Origin: a virus
Strand: one strand, 5' to 3'
Length of the DNA stretch: 54,940 bases
IMG/VR virus record: IMGVR_UViG_3300010233_000019
Span: 1-54,940 of that record
Shown piece by piece: positions 43,173 to 50,307 of the stretch. Under the pieces are notes generated by a model. That model worked only from the letters and a program-made list of their open reading frames with translations. It had not been told where the DNA came from and did no database searches. The stretch's first letter is position 1. Every line of letters begins with the position of its first letter. A program made the position numbers and the translations under genes.

Positions 43173-43862
43173 TTAACTCCCTGTTTCAAATCCATGGTGA
43201 TCACTCCGGGTGTCTTCGGAGAATTTTGGCACATCCTTGAGGATCTCGTAGATCTCATCCCAACTCCAGGGGTAGAAGTTGTGGGTATCCACGCCGACAT
43301 CAAGGCTTCTATCGAGACGGGGCAAATTCCCATGGCAATGCCCATGGAGATGGAAGGATCCTTTGCCCTTACCCGACCAACTCCGCATGGGGTAGTGGAG
43401 GAGATGGCTGCGGATGGTGCCATGAGTGACACACTTGGTTTCCCCTACCCATTGGCAGTACTTGGCATACTCGGAGTGACGGAGCTTGTCGTGGTTTCCA
43501 ACGATAAGATGGACGGCTTTGGTGTTGAGGCGAGAGAAGAATTGGTTCAGATCATACGTAGACCATGCGAGGTCTCCGAGGTGGTAGAGGATATCTCCCC
43601 TTCGGAGGACCGAGTTGAATCGCTCGAGCATTATCTCCTCCATCTCGAGGTGATCAGAGAACGGGCGCTTGCAGTACTCGATGATCCGGTCGTGGCCAAG
43701 ATGGGTATCTGCGGTGAACCAACTTTGTGGGGGCATAAAAGATTGGTCACCAGTAGGCTTGCGAGGCCTGGCAGATCCCCCAACGCTGGTGAGTCCATCG
43801 AGGGAGCCTTGGTTAGGGCAGATCTTACGTCTTGGCCGTTTATTCTCCAAGTACTTAGACAT
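43173..43862 (-). CDS. calcineurin-like metallophosphoesterase, second copy
   Basis: A 229-aa protein from ATG 43862; the start is uncertain, and ATG 43736 would give the bare domain. Motifs: F-T-A-D-T-H-L-G-H near residue 50, Y-H-L-G-D-L near 95, L-I-V-G-N-H-D near 120, L-H-G-H-C-H-G near 172. The T-A-D-T-H-x-G-H start is typical of the phage/bacterial metallophosphoesterase group annotated as hydrolases of unknown substrate. It is not closely related to the copy at 37213. Confidence 0.75.
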   Translation of the reverse strand: MSKYLENKRPRRKICPNQGSLDGLTSVGGSARPRKPTGDQSFMPPQSWFTADTHLGHDRIIEYCKRPFSDHLEMEEIMLERFNSVLRRGDILYHLGDLAWSTYDLNQFFSRLNTKAVHLIVGNHDKLRHSEYAKYCQWVGETKCVTHGTIRSHLLHYPMRSWSGKGKGSFHLHGHCHGNLPRLDRSLDVGVDTHNFYPWSWDEIYEILKDVPKFSEDTRSDHHGFETGS

Positions 43863-43940
43863 ATTCACGGCTGTCCTAAAGAGGTACCCGGCTTTGCACC
43901 GGGATTGGGGGCTAAGGAATACCCCTACCAACGTCGAAGT

Positions 43941-44240
43941 TTACTTCTTATGGGCTATGGGTGTCCTCGGTGCCTTCGGAGCAGGAGGACGGGTAGAGAA
44001 TACAATCGGCCCACCACCTGGGAGGATGATGAAACCACTCTCATCAAGCTGTCCTCCACACCACTCGGGTGGCATCGGGGGACACTTGGGACTGGGAGGT
44101 GGCGGTGGCGGCGGTGGCCCACAAGGTGCCGGATCTTCCACACATGGATCCGGGGGGAACGTGGGTCCGTGATAGGGATCCTGGGCCATAAGACCCAGTC
44201 CCACAATTGAAGCGAAGAGGAGACCATAAAGTTTCTTCAT
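43941..44240 (-). CDS. secreted proline- and cysteine-rich protein
   Basis: A 99-aa protein with a signal peptide (MKKLYGLLFASIVGLGLMA). A mature part follows with an eight-proline run and four cysteines (DPCVEDPAPCG, KCPPMPPEWCGG). The cysteines could pair after export. It is the only exported product seen in the leftward arm. It may be a periplasmic or surface-acting factor. GAAGAG lies upstream of the ATG. Confidence 0.6.
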   Translation of the reverse strand: MKKLYGLLFASIVGLGLMAQDPYHGPTFPPDPCVEDPAPCGPPPPPPPPSPKCPPMPPEWCGGQLDESGFIILPGGGPIVFSTRPPAPKAPRTPIAHKK

Positions 44241-44255
44241 GGGGTTTCTCTTCGA

Positions 44256-44702
44256 TTAGACCGCCGCGATGGTGCGGAAGTCGATTTTATTCACATCAAC
44301 CACCTCCCCTGTCTGGTCAGGCTCTTTGACCACATCGACTTTGGCTTTGAAGTTGGGCTGGATTTGAGTGAGGCGACCCAGCCAATCTTCCAAGGACTCT
44401 CCGGGGTTCTGCACGACCCCTGTGCGATCTGCGATTTTGCGAAGCGCCTTCTGGTCATAGGGATTGTGAATCCAGAAGGTGTTGAAGAGGCGACGCCCCG
44501 AGAAGGTGGGATCTCCCGTGACAATGAAGGTCCCATTGATCATCAGGGTTTCTTGTCCTGCCATCTTGCCGGACTTGGGGATCTTCACTTGGCCCCCAAT
44601 CTTGGCAAGCTGAAGGGTATAGGTCCCCTGGTCAATGGGGCGGAAGGTCGGATCCACGTCCATGATATTGAAATATTGAAATTCCATGTAGTAACTCTCC
44701 AT
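44256..44702 (-). CDS. SSB-like single-strand DNA-binding protein (putative)
   Basis: A 148-aa beta-rich protein with an OB-fold-like strand pattern (G-T-Y-T-L-Q-L-A-K-I-G, T-L-M-I-N-G-T-F-I-V-T-G). A helix and an acidic end follow. It lies downstream of the Sak4-like ATPase, where many phages have an SSB or DUF669-like protein. ATG 44702 has AGGAG upstream, and ATG 44687 is an alternative. A promoter lies 72 bases upstream. The role is inferred from position and fold pattern. Confidence 0.5.
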   Translation of the reverse strand: MESYYMEFQYFNIMDVDPTFRPIDQGTYTLQLAKIGGQVKIPKSGKMAGQETLMINGTFIVTGDPTFSGRRLFNTFWIHNPYDQKALRKIADRTGVVQNPGESLEDWLGRLTQIQPNFKAKVDVVKEPDQTGEVVDVNKIDFRTIAAV

Positions 44703-44773
44703 TTCTTGGCACTCCTGCCAAGGTTTGTAGGTGATTGATTTAAAAGGCCTCAAGCGATCCTTGAGGTTCTCCT

Positions 44774-44802
44774 ATTGTACCACTCCGCAGGGGCTTTGTC
44801 AA
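44774..44802 (-). promoter_or_regulatory. sigma70-like promoter for the replication operon
   Basis: On the minus strand TTGACA (44802-44797) and TACAAT (44779-44774) are spaced 17 bp apart. It drives the SSB-like gene and probably the genes down to the polymerase and the DUF3987-like ATPase. Confidence 0.75.
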
Positions 44803-44803
44803 G

Positions 44804-44826
44804 GGGAAGGGCGGAGTTTCCTTCCC
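44804..44826 (-). terminator. hairpin between operons
   Basis: A 7-bp perfect stem (GGGAAGG / CCTTCCC) with a 9-base loop lies directly upstream of the promoter at 44774-44802 and behind the small gene at 44879. No T run is present. It may partly end transcription from the upstream operon. Confidence 0.4.
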
Positions 44827-44878
44827 TAAGCTACGTTCCTCCCGGTTGGAGCGGGTAGGTCGTGGCGTATCACCTCCT

Positions 44879-45019
44879 CTATGTGAAAGTTCGACGGTAG
44901 GCTAGTTTTAACCATTTTTCAAAACAAGGGAGACATCCACATCTAGGGCAGTAAACACCTTTGTATTTTGGGAAATCCTTACAAGGATTTAGTTGCTTAA
45001 TTTTAACAGGTTTGGGCAT
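44879..45019 (-). CDS. very small zinc-ribbon protein
   Basis: A 46-aa basic protein beginning MPKPVKIKQL, with N-P-C-K-D-F, Y-C-P-R-C-G-C and L-P-C-F. The cysteines fit one zinc site. GAGG lies before the ATG, which follows the ATPase stop by one base. It is more AT-rich than the ATPase gene. Confidence 0.5.
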   Translation of the reverse strand: MPKPVKIKQLNPCKDFPKYKGVYCPRCGCLPCFEKWLKLAYRRTFT

Positions 45020-45020
45020 T

Positions 45021-45902
45021 CTAGAACCTCGTCTCCGGTTCCGTGGGCAACGGCCCCATTTGGGGAAGCCAGAACTTCTCCCACATGTCACACAAGTCGA
45101 GGCCTTCAGGGTCATCATCTCGAAGCTTGAGCCGAGTGCCTTCCTTTGGGAAGATATCAAAGCGATCTTTGAGAGCCTTGGGGCCATCGGTTTCGGTTGT
45201 AAGGAAGCGGAGGTTGAGGCGTGTGCCCCCCACAACTGTGGGGCGAATGTCAATTGTCGCGGCGATTTGGAACATCGCAGCAGCACTGGCGGCCATTGCT
45301 CCGGGGAGGTCTGGTCCCCAGAAGGTCATCCGCCCCATCTCATCCTCAATAGTGCGGTCTGTGGCCGTGACTAGGACGTGTTTCTTCAAAGCCGGATCGG
45401 CCATCGCGGACATGTTGAGAAGACTCTGGAAGACCTGACGAGTGAGTTCTCCCATCACTTGGTAATCACTTCGACCTGGGATCCCAGCGGTGCGGAGTTG
45501 GCCTTGCACGGGACCTTTGTCGCGGCCAGGGTATGCGAGGGCTTTGGTTTTGACGAATTTCTTGACCATCTCTGTGGCTGAATCAAGCACGACGCCACCA
45601 AAGGTTCGATCATTCCGGAGGGCGGCTAGGGCCCGATCTAGCTCCTCCATGGAGTTAGGTACAAATAGGGGACCTTCATTCTTGCGAAGTGTTGCAGCTC
45701 CCCCACCCTCGCCACTTTCCACGGCAATGTAGAGGGTGGGCTTGTTGTTGAATTTCATAGTCAGGCGGTGCAGGGATCCGGCAAGTTTAGTCTTGCCCTT
45801 ACCCGACGCCGCCCAGAGAAGCATCGCTAGTTTTGTATCTGGGGATACAATGTCCTTTGTGTTGGTGAGAGTTACCCCCGGGAGGGAGTAGGTTGGATTC
45901 AT
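45021..45902 (-). CDS. Sak4-like / AAA_24 recombination ATPase
   Basis: A 293-aa RecA-like P-loop ATPase. Walker A (L-W-A-A-S-G-K-G-K-T-K) is near residue 30 and Walker B (G-G-V-V-L-D-S-A-T-E) near 100. VLVTATDR near 167 and a C-terminal charged region follow. The arrangement fits the AAA_24 (Sak4-type) phage proteins that promote single-strand annealing or recombination with an SSB partner. AAAAGGAG precedes the ATG, and the start overlaps the upstream stop. Confidence 0.75.
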   Translation of the reverse strand: MNPTYSLPGVTLTNTKDIVSPDTKLAMLLWAASGKGKTKLAGSLHRLTMKFNNKPTLYIAVESGEGGGAATLRKNEGPLFVPNSMEELDRALAALRNDRTFGGVVLDSATEMVKKFVKTKALAYPGRDKGPVQGQLRTAGIPGRSDYQVMGELTRQVFQSLLNMSAMADPALKKHVLVTATDRTIEDEMGRMTFWGPDLPGAMAASAAAMFQIAATIDIRPTVVGGTRLNLRFLTTETDGPKALKDRFDIFPKEGTRLKLRDDDPEGLDLCDMWEKFWLPQMGPLPTEPETRF

Positions 45903-46162
45903 TTGGGCTCCTTTTCTTTCTTACATGCAGTGCATCCAATGAAGGGTACAAATTGTGCTGGTACATGCCCGTGAGAGGGTTTCCAGAGTGGGCCTTGGCC
46001 GAAGTAGGTCTTTAGAAGTTCCTTTAGGGTGGCAAGTTCTGTACTGGGACTTGGGGGAAGACCTCTAAAGGTGTAATAATCTCCGTGGGTTGCACCACCT
46101 TTGTAGAGTCCTGGGTGGTCACTTGTGGAGTGAGAGGGGGAATTACAATGCCAACATTTCAT
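45899..46162 (-). CDS. small zinc-binding hypothetical protein
   Basis: An 87-aa protein with CWHC near the start and G-C-T-A-C-K-K at the end, plus several histidines (S-H-S-T-S-D-H). The two Cys pairs may form one zinc site that closes the chain. It overlaps both neighbours by ATGA. It lies in the recombination operon. Confidence 0.55.
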   Translation of the reverse strand: MKCWHCNSPSHSTSDHPGLYKGGATHGDYYTFRGLPPSPSTELATLKELLKTYFGQGPLWKPSHGHVPAQFVPFIGCTACKKEKEPK

Positions 46163-46443
46163 ATGGAGGCCCCATCCAGCGCCCCCCGGTGCTTCGCCAG
46201 CACGGCGGCGGCACGTCGCTGCAACTCCTCATTTGCTCTACGGTCTATCGCATCTACTGGGCACATGCGTACCCAAGACATCGCAGCGACTAGCAAGCGG
46301 AGGGCTTCGTCGCGCTCCGCACGTAGCGCCGCGAGGGCATCTCGCCGCTCAATACAGCCAGGGCACACATCCGCTGATGCCGGATGCTGCCCGCTGCACC
46401 CCGGAGTTTCGATCTGCTGCCGAACCACCTCGTAGTCTGTCAC
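46159..46443 (-). CDS. small coiled-coil protein of foreign composition
   Basis: A 94-aa protein from a GTG start (GTGA overlap with the nuclease stop). It has C-P-G-C-I-E-R near residue 27 and then an Ala/Arg/Glu-rich helix (R-A-E-R-D-E-A-L-R-L-L-V-A-A). The gene is strikingly G+C-rich and uses GCG/CGC codons, unlike both neighbours. It seems recently exchanged into the operon while keeping the overlapping junctions. Confidence 0.6.
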   Translation of the reverse strand: MTDYEVVRQQIETPGCSGQHPASADVCPGCIERRDALAALRAERDEALRLLVAAMSWVRMCPVDAIDRRANEELQRRAAAVLAKHRGALDGASI

Positions 46444-47468
46444 TTGGGTACCTCCTTCACGTAATCCTCAATCTCCACCATTGAGGGATCCTCCAATGTG
46501 GGCATTGCCCCATCGGGAATATGGTTGTTGAAGTACGGGCACTGCCGATTCATTCGAGGGTCAATGCACGCTTCAGTTTGCCACGGCACCGAGACAAGTC
46601 CCTCTTGTCGCATGTATGCCATGGATTGGGCGACTTTTAGAATATGCTCTCGATCTCGCTTAAGGCGATTTGGGGATCGTTGGACGACCATTCGGTAGTA
46701 TGCAGAGGCTTGCTCGACGGGATCGGTCTTGAGTTTTGCAACCTTCTGTACATTTCCACACACTGGGCAAGAGTAAGTTCCCTCTCCAGTAGGGATCCAT
46801 AAGTCAAAAGCGTACTGAGCCACGCACTGTTTGCATTTCCGTTTGGGTTCATAGATTTTGGGCTTCTCCAAGATGTTGACAAGCACTCCTTGGATTGTAT
46901 GGCGAGGGAGAAGATGACTGAGGGCGAGGATCTGGAAGGAAGCTTGCATATTGGATTCCCATTTCCTCATCCACATGCCCAGGTCAATGCCAGGGTCCTT
47001 GGTTTTGTACTCCTGAATCCAAAACCCAGGACTCAGGGTTAAGGTCTGACCGGGGATGCCACTTTCAACTTGGGTGAGGGTTTCCACATAGAAGTACATG
47101 TCGAGCTTGGCGAGGCCATCCAAAGCATCTTGCCCATCTTGTAGGGGAAACCTTAAAGGTTCCTCACATCTCACCAATGGCCAAGGCTCCTCGGGATAGG
47201 CCTGAGAGTATCCATATACCAAGGCATTACACATGTTGAGAGCTTCGGGTGTGGGGCCGATCTCCTCGATGGTGGTTTGGGGGATCTCAACTCGATGGGT
47301 GAGTTGCCAGGTTTCTAGGCCACTGTGGACCAGAGATCCAATGGCCAAAGCATCATCTCGTTGGCCCTCTCGGGGTTTGGGCTTGCGGTGAGATACGGAT
47401 TGCTCGTACCAAAATCCCGGACACTTTAGCCATGCGTAGTATTGGGAGTAGTCAATGAAAGGATTCAT
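46440..47468 (-). CDS. Cas4/AddB-like PD-(D/E)XK nuclease
   Basis: A 342-aa protein. Motifs of the Cas4/RecB nuclease family are visible: Y-A-W-L-K-C-P near residue 10, A-I-G-S-L-V-H-S near 39, D-A-L-D-G-L-A-K-L-D near 110, I-Q-E-Y-K-T-K-D near 145 and Q-A-S-F-Q-I-L near 168. There is a zinc ribbon (C-K-Q-C...C-P-V-C) near 205-235. C-terminal cysteines (A-C-I-D, Q-C-P-Y) with the first Cys could hold an Fe-S cluster. It probably processes DNA ends for recombination with the ATPase downstream. ATG 47468 matches the family start. Confidence 0.75.
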   Translation of the reverse strand: MNPFIDYSQYYAWLKCPGFWYEQSVSHRKPKPREGQRDDALAIGSLVHSGLETWQLTHRVEIPQTTIEEIGPTPEALNMCNALVYGYSQAYPEEPWPLVRCEEPLRFPLQDGQDALDGLAKLDMYFYVETLTQVESGIPGQTLTLSPGFWIQEYKTKDPGIDLGMWMRKWESNMQASFQILALSHLLPRHTIQGVLVNILEKPKIYEPKRKCKQCVAQYAFDLWIPTGEGTYSCPVCGNVQKVAKLKTDPVEQASAYYRMVVQRSPNRLKRDREHILKVAQSMAYMRQEGLVSVPWQTEACIDPRMNRQCPYFNNHIPDGAMPTLEDPSMVEIEDYVKEVPK

Positions 47469-47515
47469 CGAGTGGGGAGTCCTTGGGTGAGGAATGTGTA
47501 GCCTGCGGTGTTGGT

Positions 47516-48145
47516 TTAGGTAGTGGTGGTCTGACCGAGGGCTCCCTGCCACGGTGTTTGGGTAGTTGCTTGAATCTGCATACGTTGGATAGCATCTATG
47601 GCTTGTCTTGTCCAGACTGGTTCGGGGGCAGGGACCCCTCGCAAGGCTTCCTCGCGGGGAGGGGTAGCGTGATAGCGATCTCTACGACGCGGAGCCTTTT
47701 GTTGATGGATCTCTGCAATAGGCATATCCGCTGGGAGTCCTCTTGTCACAGCCCAGAGACGTTTCTGGGCAAGTTCCACAAGGGTCTCCGGGACTTTGGA
47801 ATCCGGGCGGAGGAAACTCTTTCCCCACTTTCGGGAAAGTCGGGTGTCGTTTTGCTTTGCCGCGACCCAAGTGTTGATGTCGATGAGGCGATCTCCGAAG
47901 GGCCACTTCCCAATCCCCTGGAGCATCCCCCCACTCAAGGCGGAGAACTCCCGTATTGTGGTGATCCCCACAAGGGTGCTTCGGAAGGAGAGAAGCCAGG
48001 TTTGGAAGGCCTCAAAGTTCTCGGGGGATGGCACACGTTCAAAGGTCTCCTCTCGGGCAATGGCCGCGAAGCGACTCATCCGGGGGAGGACCCCCGTGAA
48101 GTCAAGCTCTATCGCAAGGCCAACGTGGATTGTAGGTTTGGGCAT
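47516..48145 (-). CDS. hypothetical protein of the recombination operon
   Basis: A 209-aa protein with no recognised domain. The N-terminus (P-T-I-H-V-G-L-A-I-E-L-D-F-T-G) is strand-like, the middle helical and the last 60 residues basic and disordered. Its ATG follows the upstream stop by one base. The conserved-looking first half suggests a real, phage-specific protein. Confidence 0.55.
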   Translation of the reverse strand: MPKPTIHVGLAIELDFTGVLPRMSRFAAIAREETFERVPSPENFEAFQTWLLSFRSTLVGITTIREFSALSGGMLQGIGKWPFGDRLIDINTWVAAKQNDTRLSRKWGKSFLRPDSKVPETLVELAQKRLWAVTRGLPADMPIAEIHQQKAPRRRDRYHATPPREEALRGVPAPEPVWTRQAIDAIQRMQIQATTQTPWQGALGQTTTT

Positions 48146-48146
48146 T

Positions 48147-48422
48147 TTAGGTTACTTCTCCTGTGATAAGGCAAACTGTAGTGAGGTGGTCACGAAACCA
48201 CCGTTCCATGCCATACCTGTCGGTTAGACCTGGGACAATGGAGATCATGTGGGCACGATTCTCACGGGTTCGGGGGAATCCCCCACTCCCGGGGCAACTG
48301 AGTTCCAGATGGACATCGGGAGGGTCACAGTAGCAATAATCATCCTCTCCATGACCCCCCATGCAACCTCCTGTGACTTCGAGGGAAATGGACATTTCTA
48401 CATGGTGCTTTGGGCACATCAT
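48147..48422 (-). CDS. small zinc-binding hypothetical protein
   Basis: A 91-aa protein beginning MMCPKHH, with C-M-G-G-H and C-Y-C, suggesting a Cys/His zinc site in the first 35 residues. A more regular second half follows (R-E-N-R-A-H-M-I-S-I-V-P-G-L). It overlaps the stop of the upstream gene (ATGATG). Function is unknown. Confidence 0.55.
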   Translation of the reverse strand: MMCPKHHVEMSISLEVTGGCMGGHGEDDYCYCDPPDVHLELSCPGSGGFPRTRENRAHMISIVPGLTDRYGMERWFRDHLTTVCLITGEVT

Positions 48423-48577
48423 CTTTCTTGTACTCCTCGATTGTGGCGTTTAAAGCCTCTTTGCCGACATAGGATTTCACATTCCTGGCATACCCCAATG
48501 TCCTCTTCGTAGAGGCAGATCGAAATGAGTTCCTCCTCGGGGAACTCCCGAAGGCATACTTCACATTGGGGGTGCAT
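48419..48577 (-). CDS. very small double C-x2-C zinc protein
   Basis: A 52-aa protein with C-E-V-C near residue 5, C-Q-E-C near 31, and a basic end. The spacing is that of a short zinc ribbon. GAGG lies before the ATG, and the start is inside the last codons of WCK-11. Its stop overlaps the next ATG. Confidence 0.6.
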   Translation of the reverse strand: MHPQCEVCLREFPEEELISICLYEEDIGVCQECEILCRQRGFKRHNRGVQER

Positions 48578-48725
48578 TTAGGCCTCGTTGGAATTGGGTA
48601 GAACATAGTGGGTGGGATCTGTATTCGCAGATTTGAAGTAGTTCCAGGGCAAGAAGTTTACAAAGATAGTGTCCCCTAAGCACCCAAGGTTGAGTAGGGT
48701 TACATTGATGCCAAATTGTCCACAT
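48561..48725 (-). CDS. WCK small protein 11
   Basis: A 54-aa member of the window's WCK family. It starts M-W-T-I-W-H-Q-C and has the invariant C-K at residues 22-23 (Y-L-C-K-L-L-A). The loop between is 13 residues and carries a W-V-L. A first cysteine at residue 8 is shared with WCK-9 and WCK-10. Its ATG overlaps the stop of WCK-10 (TGATG), so translation is probably coupled. No known family is recognised. Confidence 0.7.
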   Translation of the reverse strand: MWTIWHQCNPTQPWVLRGHYLCKLLALELLQICEYRSHPLCSTQFQRGLNAPPM

Positions 48726-48892
48726 CAGGATTTTACCCATTCCACGGTGCAACATTCCTGGAGATAATCCAGGTGCTGGTGTTGGTAGACTAGAAGTCTA
48801 ACCTTACATGTATCCGAACCTCGAATTTCTCGGGGAATGATGCTATGCTGATACCGTCTACTGCCTACACAAGAGTACCAAATATTCCACAT
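48725..48892 (-). CDS. WCK small protein 10
   Basis: A 55-aa WCK protein beginning M-W-N-I-W-Y-S-C, with the invariant C-K at residues 29-30 (D-T-C-K-V-R). It ends in C-C-T-V-E-W-V-K. Its ATG overlaps the stop of WCK-9 (TGATG) and its stop overlaps WCK-11 (TGATG). The start M-W-x-I-W and extra Cys8 make it closest to WCK-11 and WCK-9. Confidence 0.7.
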   Translation of the reverse strand: MWNIWYSCVGSRRYQHSIIPREIRGSDTCKVRLLVYQHQHLDYLQECCTVEWVKS

Positions 48893-49074
48893 CAGCCACG
48901 CTCCAACCAAATCTTACAACACAAAGGGAAGTAGCGAACGCTGTATTCCCACAACTCTTTTTGGGCAAGAAGTTTACACCAAAACGTCTCCTGCACATAT
49001 GGGGTAACATATATATGGTTATTCACTGCTGTGAGGGAGGCATCACAACTGTACCAAAGCTTCCAACATCTCAT
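48892..49074 (-). CDS. WCK small protein 9
   Basis: A 60-aa WCK protein beginning M-R-C-W-K-L-W-Y-S-C, with the invariant C-K at residues 33-34 (F-W-C-K-L-L-A). Its ATG lies in the last codons of gmhA (ATGA), with GGAGGAG just upstream, which gives it one of the best ribosome sites in the array. The C-terminus has two adjacent cysteines. Confidence 0.7.
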   Translation of the reverse strand: MRCWKLWYSCDASLTAVNNHIYVTPYVQETFWCKLLAQKELWEYSVRYFPLCCKIWLERG

Positions 49075-49610
49075 AACTCCTCCATCAATCCATACACCAA
49101 AATATGGCTCAAGATGAGATGGCCATCCTCGCTGCGACCCATGTGCATCGCGGGGACAAGGAGGGTGTGATCTGCGAGATCCTTTGCATGCCCCCCATCA
49201 AAGCCAAGAACTGCAAGGGTTTCCATATCCTTCCCTCGTGCTGCGAGAAGGGCAGCGAGGATGTTGGGGGAGTTTCCACTCCCTGAGATCACAATAAGGA
49301 GATCCACAGGACTCCCGTACATCTCGAGTTGCCGAGAGAAGATGTGTTCGTAACCCTCATCGTTACCCAGGGCGGTGATCATGGCCAAGGACGTGAGACT
49401 TTGGGCCTTCACATGACATTGTTTGGTGAGATCCTGGGCAAAGTGATCCGCAAGGGAGGCACTGCCTCCGTTGCCACAGATCCATACCGTGCCACCTCGC
49501 TCTTGGCATTGGGTTAGGAGATCCCAAGCCTTGAGGATCTCCGGTTCGGAGATGGAGGCAAGATTCTTTTGCAAGGAGAGGAGATAGGTCTTGATGTATT
49601 TTGAGGTCAT
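49071..49610 (-). CDS. gmhA: sedoheptulose-7-phosphate isomerase-like SIS protein
   Basis: A 179-aa SIS-domain protein. V-W-I-C-G-N-G-G-S-A-S-L-A-D-H near residue 40 and V-I-S-G-S-G-N-S near 106 form the sugar-phosphate pocket. L-G-F-D-G-G near 133 and E-D-x-H-L-x-L-x-H near 160-168 supply the active-site helix. This is the GmhA layout, which turns sedoheptulose 7-phosphate into D-glycero-D-manno-heptose 7-phosphate, the first step of ADP-heptose synthesis. The usual Gln of the Q-E-x-x-H motif is replaced. ATG 49610 overlaps the stop of WCK-8, and its own stop overlaps WCK-9. Confidence 0.8.
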   Translation of the reverse strand: MTSKYIKTYLLSLQKNLASISEPEILKAWDLLTQCQERGGTVWICGNGGSASLADHFAQDLTKQCHVKAQSLTSLAMITALGNDEGYEHIFSRQLEMYGSPVDLLIVISGSGNSPNILAALLAARGKDMETLAVLGFDGGHAKDLADHTLLVPAMHMGRSEDGHLILSHILVYGLMEEL

Positions 49611-49762
49611 AGAGAGGACTCTGAGGGCTTTGGTTGTAGCATCCACATCCTACCAGGAGAGGTCTGGCATAAGTACTTAAGTTGAGAGGTAGCCCAAATC
49701 TTGCATGGATACGATGTCCATCTTAGGAACCTTCCATTCTTGAGGTACACTATTATCCACAT
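49607..49762 (-). CDS. WCK small protein 8
   Basis: A 51-aa WCK protein beginning M-W-I-I-V-Y, with the invariant C-K at residues 20-21 (S-Y-P-C-K-I-W-A) and a late M-W-M-L strand. ATG 49762 is chosen because it lies inside the end of WCK-7 and matches the family start. A longer in-frame reading upstream is a shadow of WCK-7. Its stop overlaps the ATG of gmhA. Confidence 0.65.
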   Translation of the reverse strand: MWIIVYLKNGRFLRWTSYPCKIWATSQLKYLCQTSPGRMWMLQPKPSESSL

Positions 49763-49908
49763 AGGGGTGCTTCGTGTTTGGTGAGTTTCCATGTCAAACG
49801 TGGGTAAACACGTTTGCAAGCCACATAAGCCCCAAGTGCAAAGAGCTTACATTCATACTCTGCCCAGGTTTTAACTACCCCTTCAGAGACCCAAGTGAGT
49901 TTCCACAT
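49753..49908 (-). CDS. WCK small protein 7
   Basis: A 51-aa WCK protein beginning M-W-K-L-T-W, with C-K at residues 20-21 (E-Y-E-C-K-L-F-A) and a third strand L-T-W-K-L-T near residue 40. With WCK-8 it has the shortest loop of the family (18 residues from Trp to Cys). No clear ribosome site is seen. A hairpin lies 14-37 bases upstream. Confidence 0.65.
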   Translation of the reverse strand: MWKLTWVSEGVVKTWAEYECKLFALGAYVACKRVYPRLTWKLTKHEAPLCG

Positions 49909-50124
49909 AAATTTGAACTATCCAGCCTGTTCCCGGCACGGCTGGTCTCCTGAAGGGGTCTGGCCACCATAGGGTCATAGACCCAGTACGACCAAGATAC
50001 CCAAAGCAGGAAGGATATATTATATGCCCTGCCTTGGCCCCTTCGCGTCCTACCCCCACTCCGTCACTGAGTTATGAGGGCACTGCCCACACAGGGGATT
50101 TGAACCCCTGCTGTGAGGTAGAAA
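49909..50124. other. gene-free spacer with two hairpins
   Basis: No coding frame is convincing here. A 6-bp stem CCAGCC / GGCTGG with inner pairing lies at 49922-49945. A second hairpin (50088-50115) has stem CAGGGG / CCCCTG around a 7-base loop that reads TTCAAAT on the minus strand, like a tRNA T-arm. Outer CACA / TGTG pairing lengthens it. No cloverleaf can be built around it. Confidence 0.5.
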
Positions 50125-50307
50125 TTAAACTTGCCGAAATCTCACCTCGTATCGGAGGAGGGGATGGTCAGGATTTCTTGCACCGCCCCTCGCGCACCTT
50201 GCAAGTGCAAGGATCTTGCAAGGGAAGGAAATGGCTTCTATATTACCATATGCTCGTAGAGGCTTCATCTCCCCGTAGTCATATGTATTCCACCAAACTT
50301 CCCACAT
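50125..50307 (-). CDS. WCK small protein 6
   Basis: A 60-aa WCK protein beginning M-W-E-V-W-W, with C-K at residues 30-31 (S-F-P-C-K-I-L-A-L-A) and a third strand Y-E-V-R-F near the end. AGGAGAG lies 11 bases before the ATG. It stands alone between two gene-free stretches, not overlapped by neighbours, so it is the clearest independent gene of the array. Confidence 0.7.
   Translation of the reverse strand: MWEVWWNTYDYGEMKPLRAYGNIEAISFPCKILALARCARGGARNPDHPLLRYEVRFRQV

Noticed and set aside
50070-50165. tRNA gene on the minus strand
   Set aside because: The T-arm is perfect, but the seven bases that follow (GTGTGGG) have no partner upstream and no anticodon stem fits, so only a hairpin is reported.
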